10,160 nucleotides of DNA from NCBI GenBank assembly GCA_007135295.1, contig SLJD01000202.1, forward strand, positions 1 through 10,160. Direction: 5' to 3'. Below, one piece after another: positions 6,851-10,160 of the stretch. The notes under the pieces are model-generated. The model saw only the letters and a list, made by a program, of their open reading frames with translations. It did no database searches and was not told the origin of the DNA. Numbering within the stretch: the stretch's first letter is position 1; each line of letters opens with the position of its first letter. The position numbers and the translations under genes were made by a program. Source of the stretch: Phycisphaerales bacterium. Its GTDB lineage: Bacteria; Planctomycetota; Phycisphaerae; Phycisphaerales; SM1A02.

Positions 6851-8413
6851 GTGACCATCCGTCAGCATGCTTGGTGCGTTCCGCTCACTGCGCTGGCCTG
6901 TGCGCTTCCCGCCGTCGCCGATCTTGATCAGATGGGCTACAACGCCTTGCTCGACCGTCTTGGCAACGATGCACCAACCGGCGCATCCGTGGGTGTGGCT
7001 CAGGTTGAAGCGCCCACAGGAAACGGGAACTACAGTCCCAACCAAGGCAGCAGTCATTTCACCGGAAAGAACTTTACGGAGATGAGCGGGTCGACCGGAG
7101 TCAGCAGCCACGCTCAGAACGTCGCTGTTCCCATGTACTCCGGCACGTCAAGCATGGCACACGGAGTCGAGGACATCTGGTTGTATGAGGCCTCCAACTG
7201 GCTGACCGGTGGCTTCCTCCGCACCAGCGCGCCAGTCCCGCCACTTTCCCCGCCCGCATCCGTCCGCGTCTTCAATCACAGTTGGGTTGGTAATGTGGAT
7301 GACTTCGACGATGAAGTGCTTCGTCGAGCCGACTGGGCGACAAACGAATTCGACATCCTGGTCATTGGTGGCGTGGCAAACAGCGGCACAAGCGGCCCGC
7401 CACTGATGAGTCACAACTTCAATGGCCTCGCTGTCGGTCGGACATCCGGCAGTCACGCCACCGGGGCCACGGCAGACGGTTTTGACGGTCCCGGGCGGCA
7501 GAAGCCGGAGATTGTCGCCCCGGCCGGCACGACCAGCAGCGCGACCCCTCGCGTCACGGCTGCCGCAACGCTCCTGTTCGACACCGCTCAGACCGATCCG
7601 TCACTGAGCAGCAATCCGAATGCTTCCAGCCCGGACCTCCTTAAAGCGGCTCTGCTCGCCGGGGCCACGCACAGCAACGATCACGGCGATTCCTGGACCA
7701 ACAACCCGATTGAATCCGGGCCACAGCGCGGGATCGCCAATCAACCGCTCGATGACACCGTCGGGGCAGGAACTGTCAACATTGACACAAGCCACCTGAT
7801 CCTGACAGGCGGCCAGCAGAGCGCATCGTCAACAGTGCCCGCATCCGCGAGCGCTGACATGGCCGGATGGGACCGTCCCCAGATCAATGCCGGTAACAGC
7901 GCCTATTGGCGATTTCATGTGTCCGAGCAAGCTGCGGAAGCATCGTTCGTCATTACATGGAATCGGCAGGTCTCCAGCAACTTCAACAGTTACACACTGG
8001 CACACCTTGAACTGGAACTGTGGGAAGCCGACGGCGGGCAGGTATCGTCGCTCGTCGGCGACGACGGTCTTGGCGTGTTCGCATCAGGCAATGTCGTCAG
8101 CCAGAGTGATATTGACAACATTCAGCATCTGTATCTGACGGATCTTGCCGCCGGAGAGTATGTGCTCGAAGCGCGTCGCACAGACGGTCTGAGTGCGGGG
8201 TGGGACGTGGCAGCAGCATGGTACATCGATGCGGATGAGGCGATTCTCGGGGACCTCAACGGCGATGGGAAGGTCGGCGGTGCGGACCTCGGCATCCTGC
8301 TCGCTGCATGGGGCGATTGCCCCGACCCCGGGGACTGCCCGGCCGACCTGAACGGTGACGGGCAAGTCGGCGGCGCTGACCTTGGCATACTTCTGGCGAA
8401 CTGGACGAACTGA
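6851..8413 (+). CDS. Secreted subtilase (S8)-like serine peptidase with C-terminal dockerin-like repeats
   Basis: From the GTG at 6851 the protein has 520 residues. Residues 1-23 form a Sec signal peptide: an Arg near the start, a hydrophobic core ending A-L-P-A-V-A, and likely cleavage before Asp24. The peptidase-like domain (about 45-250) can be matched to subtilisin landmarks: V-A-Q-V-E (Glu53) where the catalytic Asp strand sits, S-S-H-A-Q-N-V-A (His87) for the H-G-T-H-V-A motif, F-N-H-S-W (142-145), G-V-A-N-S-G-T with Asn177 as oxyanion-hole residue, and T-S-S-A-T-P (Ser229) for G-T-S-M-A-T-P. The Asp-to-Glu change is unusual. A beta-rich domain with an A-Y-W-R-F-H-V start (350-460) resembles a PPC-type sandwich. 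The end (467-518) has two EF-hand-like Ca-binding repeats as in type I dockerins. It should act outside the cytoplasm; substrate unknown. Activity is not certain, and an inactive adhesion or scaffold role is possible. Confidence 0.78.
   Translation: MTIRQHAWCVPLTALACALPAVADLDQMGYNALLDRLGNDAPTGASVGVAQVEAPTGNGNYSPNQGSSHFTGKNFTEMSGSTGVSSHAQNVAVPMYSGTSSMAHGVEDIWLYEASNWLTGGFLRTSAPVPPLSPPASVRVFNHSWVGNVDDFDDEVLRRADWATNEFDILVIGGVANSGTSGPPLMSHNFNGLAVGRTSGSHATGATADGFDGPGRQKPEIVAPAGTTSSATPRVTAAATLLFDTAQTDPSLSSNPNASSPDLLKAALLAGATHSNDHGDSWTNNPIESGPQRGIANQPLDDTVGAGTVNIDTSHLILTGGQQSASSTVPASASADMAGWDRPQINAGNSAYWRFHVSEQAAEASFVITWNRQVSSNFNSYTLAHLELELWEADGGQVSSLVGDDGLGVFASGNVVSQSDIDNIQHLYLTDLAAGEYVLEARRTDGLSAGWDVAAAWYIDADEAILGDLNGDGKVGGADLGILLAAWGDCPDPGDCPADLNGDGQVGGADLGILLANWTN
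8249..8404 (+). repeat. Two imperfect dockerin-like coding repeats
   Basis: Two units of about 63-66 bp (8249-8314 and 8342-8404) encode near-identical segments D-L-N-G-D-G-K/Q-V-G-G-A-D-L-G-I-L-L-A, each with the Asp/Asn spacing of a calcium loop. They are joined by a short linker with two Cys residues (C-P-D-P-G-D-C). Many synonymous differences between the copies show that the duplication is old and kept by selection on the protein. Confidence 0.9.
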
Positions 8414-8464
8414 TTCGGCCGGGATCTCAGCAAGCGAATGAGACGCACAACTCGCCGGTGGCTG

Positions 8465-9193
8465 TCATGTGCCCTCAATGGGTGACCGTTCACCCGAATC
8501 CCACGAATCCCGGAGCGAGTCGATCCACTCGACGAGGTCGACCGTGTTTTCCAGTGTTCTGACAAGCCGGTCCGGGCGAGCAGCATGCAGCTCATCTTCA
8601 GAAAATGCCCCGGTACATACGGCAAGGGATCGGCAACCGTTCACAGCTGCGCAGTCGACATCATGCGGCGTGTCGCCGATGATGAGCACCTGCCTCGAAT
8701 CGATTGGATTCCCGTGAATCTCCGCGCATTGAGTCATGGCCAGCGGCGGAAGCCCGCGGCGGGTGGCAGCCTGATCGCCCCATGCTTGGACGGGAAACCA
8801 TGACGGCTCTATCGATACGGCCCGTATCTTCATTCGTCCTGTTTCGGGATAGTTTCCTGTCAGCAGACCGAGCGTCAAGTCGGTTCGCTGCCGCAGTTCG
8901 GCAACGAATTCCCCGACCCCCGGCAACGCTCGTGTTCGGTCGCTGATGCGGAGATTCTGCTCCAGGTATTTCGCATATGTCCTTCGAAACCTAGTGTGAT
9001 TGGTGTCGTTCGGCTCAACGCTGTTGCTCACAGCGAGGTCGTGCCAGATCAGCGTATCCAGGCGGCCGGACACATCAACACCATCGAACGTGAAGTCCGA
9101 TCCGAACAGCTCCTGTCCGGCTGCGAGCATGGACGCCCGGCCCACGCCTTCGCTGCTCAGAAGCGTGCCGTCAATATCAAAAAGTATCAGCAT
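8465..9193 (-). CDS. HAD-IA family hydrolase (phosphoglycolate phosphatase-like)
   Basis: This 242-residue protein is a HAD-superfamily phosphatase of subfamily I with a small helical C1 cap between motifs I and II. The motifs are D-I-D-G-T (nucleophile Asp6, Asp8), L-L-T-G-N (Thr112), Lys122, and I-I-G-D-T-P-H-D-V (Asp174, Asp178). The spacing resembles the Gph/PhnX group, whose members dephosphorylate small substrates such as 2-phosphoglycolate; the actual substrate cannot be read from sequence. The ATG at 9191-9193 puts the nucleophile at residue 6, typical for the subfamily, although no Shine-Dalgarno is visible. The C-terminal tail (225-242) is Ser/Arg/Glu rich and may be disordered. It converges with the secreted protein gene, with 51 bp between the stops. 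It is unrelated in cap type to the other HAD gene in the window. Confidence 0.88.
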   Translation of the reverse strand: MLILFDIDGTLLSSEGVGRASMLAAGQELFGSDFTFDGVDVSGRLDTLIWHDLAVSNSVEPNDTNHTRFRRTYAKYLEQNLRISDRTRALPGVGEFVAELRQRTDLTLGLLTGNYPETGRMKIRAVSIEPSWFPVQAWGDQAATRRGLPPLAMTQCAEIHGNPIDSRQVLIIGDTPHDVDCAAVNGCRSLAVCTGAFSEDELHAARPDRLVRTLENTVDLVEWIDSLRDSWDSGERSPIEGT

Positions 9194-9238
9194 CGCTGTA
9201 CCACATGAATTCGATCTAAAACATGCCTTTGCGCAACT

Positions 9239-9476
9239 TCATTCGTCAGCATCACCTTGCTCAGTGATGGCCTGGTGAAGGAATGCTCGTCCCATGGCCA
9301 CGATAGCCGGCGCACGTACCTATGCCTATGTTCCGGGCAACGCCAAGAACGTCCAGTGCATGCATATCACAAACCAGCACCTCCCAGAACGAATCCGCCA
9401 TGCTCCGGACAATCTCAACCAGTCGGCGACAGTGGGGACAATCAGCCGAGAGCGCCTCGCCGAGTCGGGGGGGCAT
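9239..9476 (-). pseudogene. Small thioredoxin-fold protein with CPHC motif, interrupted by an apparent +1 frameshift
   Basis: Starting at the ATG 9474-9476, with GGAAG 6 nt upstream, the frame reads M-P-P-R-L-G-E-A-L-S-A-D-C-P-H-C-R-R-L, a redox-active C-x-x-C at the start of a helix as in thioredoxins and glutaredoxins. It continues to V-A-R-N-I-G-I (about 9321). In that frame the rest is unlike the family, but the next frame reads V-R-A-P-A-I-V-A-M-G-R-A-F-L-H-Q, the expected cis-Pro strand and the strand after it, ending at TGA 9239-9241. Dropping one G of the pair at 9319-9320 joins the two into a 78-residue protein, the size of small archaeal/bacterial thioredoxin-like proteins of the MTH895 kind. 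It could be a true pseudogene, a programmed frameshift or a sequencing error. Placement between sucC and the HAD gene on the same strand suggests possible co-transcription. Confidence 0.6.
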
Positions 9477-9538
9477 ACGCAGCTTCCCAGATGAACAGAC
9501 AGCCCTGCACACCCCTAAGCCCGCTGTTGTTCTGAGAC

Positions 9539-10160
9539 TCAGGCGGCAGTGACCGCGCCGGTCACTTTGGTGGCAGCATCCGTCAGATCCGTCGCCGACT
9601 GCATCGTCGGAATCTCCGACCGTGCTGATTCAAGAATCTTTCGGGCCTCATCGACGTTCGTGCCTTCCAGCCTCACAACCAGCGGAACATCAAACCCAAC
9701 TTCCTTGGCAGCATTCGCGATCGCGCGAGCGATCTTGTCACACTGCATGATGCCCCCGAAGATATTCACCAACACCCCTTCGACCGCCTTGTCCGAAAGG
9801 ATGATTCGGAACGCTTCCGTCACGGCCTCTTCGGTCGCGCCACCTCCAACATCGAGGAAGTTGGCCGGCTCGCCGCCATGCAGTTTCACGATGTCCATGG
9901 TGGACATCGCCAGACCGGCTCCATTGACGAGGCAGCCAATGTTCCCGTCCAGCGCCACGTAGTTCAGGCCAAACTTGTTCGCCCGCAGTTCCGACTCGTT
10001 CTCTTCGGTCGGATCAAACATCTCGGCGATCTTCTTCTGACGGAAGAGCGCGTTGTCGTCGAAGTTGAACTTCGCGTCGATTGCCAGCACTTCTCCGTCA
10101 GGATGGTCCTCGGACGACGGGGTTACGACTAGCGGGTTGATTTCGGCAAGCTCGGCATCA
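9539..10160 (-). CDS. sucC: Succinyl-CoA ligase (ADP-forming) subunit beta, 5'-truncated by window edge
   Basis: SucC pairs with SucD to interconvert succinyl-CoA and succinate with nucleotide phosphorylation in the TCA cycle; beta carries the ATP-grasp nucleotide site. The last 206 codons are visible. The frame stays open to the right edge, where it reads D-A-E-L-A-E-I-N-P-L-V-V-T and then G-E-V-L-A-I-D-A-K, the conserved end of the ATP-grasp domain, so the GTG near 10090 is internal. The C-terminal CoA-ligase domain shows Y-V-A-L-D-G-N-I-G, V-N-G-A-G-L-A-M-S-T-M-D, F-L-D-V-G-G-G-A, V-N-I-F-G-G-I and V-V-R-L-E-G-T-N, all standard for SucC. It ends at TGA 9539-9541. No sucD follows in the transcription direction, where it is commonly found; the next gene is the small thioredoxin-like frame. 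Confidence 0.95.
   Translation of the reverse strand, partial: DAELAEINPLVVTPSSEDHPDGEVLAIDAKFNFDDNALFRQKKIAEMFDPTEENESELRANKFGLNYVALDGNIGCLVNGAGLAMSTMDIVKLHGGEPANFLDVGGGATEEAVTEAFRIILSDKAVEGVLVNIFGGIMQCDKIARAIANAAKEVGFDVPLVVRLEGTNVDEARKILESARSEIPTMQSATDLTDAATKVTGAVTAA

Noticed and set aside
8480..8495. Hairpin GGGTGA-CCGT-TCACCC near the end of the HAD-IA gene as a terminator for the secreted protein gene
   Set aside because: The stem is perfect but short, lies inside the coding region of the opposite gene, and has no T-run on either strand.
9532..9542. Near-palindrome CTGAGACTCAG at the sucC stop
   Set aside because: The 1-nt loop cannot form a stable hairpin and no T-run follows, so it is not a terminator; an operator role has no support.

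Overview
The window looks like a chromosomal segment of a planctomycete-type bacterium, most likely of the class Phycisphaerae. The best clue is a secreted protein ending in two D-x-N-x-D-G-x-V-G-G-A-D-L-x-I-L-L repeats, the dockerin-like ending I associate with that group. GC-rich codon use, weak or absent Shine-Dalgarno sequences at most starts, and loosely packed housekeeping genes with few operons fit the same picture. This placement is inferred from protein style, not from a marker gene. I see no mobile element, CRISPR array, rRNA or tRNA.

Layout. Bases 2-934 (+) are the 3' part of rlmN, a radical-SAM rRNA/tRNA methyltransferase whose start lies outside the window. It converges with, and overlaps by 12 bp, a very long minus-strand gene (923-4339). 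That gene has the complete fold order of a fused indolepyruvate:ferredoxin oxidoreductase but has lost the iron-sulfur cysteines and the recognisable thiamine-diphosphate motif. Just upstream of it, 43 bp away and probably in the same operon, is a Cof-type HAD phosphatase (4383-5252, minus). A 165-bp divergent intergenic region separates this pair from an aminoglycoside-phosphotransferase-fold kinase (5418-6392, plus).

Bases 6393-6850 hold no gene. They contain a perfect 17-bp tandem duplication, a possible branched RNA fold, a promoter-like pair and a very strong intrinsic terminator. Next comes a secreted subtilase-like protein (6851-8413, plus) with a signal peptide, a Glu where subtilases have the catalytic Asp, and the C-terminal dockerin-like repeats. 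The minus strand then carries a HAD-IA phosphatase (8465-9193), a small thioredoxin-fold CPHC gene that appears broken by one extra base (9239-9476), and the 3' two-thirds or so of sucC, the succinyl-CoA ligase beta subunit, which runs off the right edge (9539-10160).

The genes do not form one obvious pathway. The points most worth a second look are the cofactor-stripped oxidoreductase relative, the Glu-His-Ser subtilase relative, the frameshifted thioredoxin-like gene beside sucC, and the structured non-coding block ending in the terminator.
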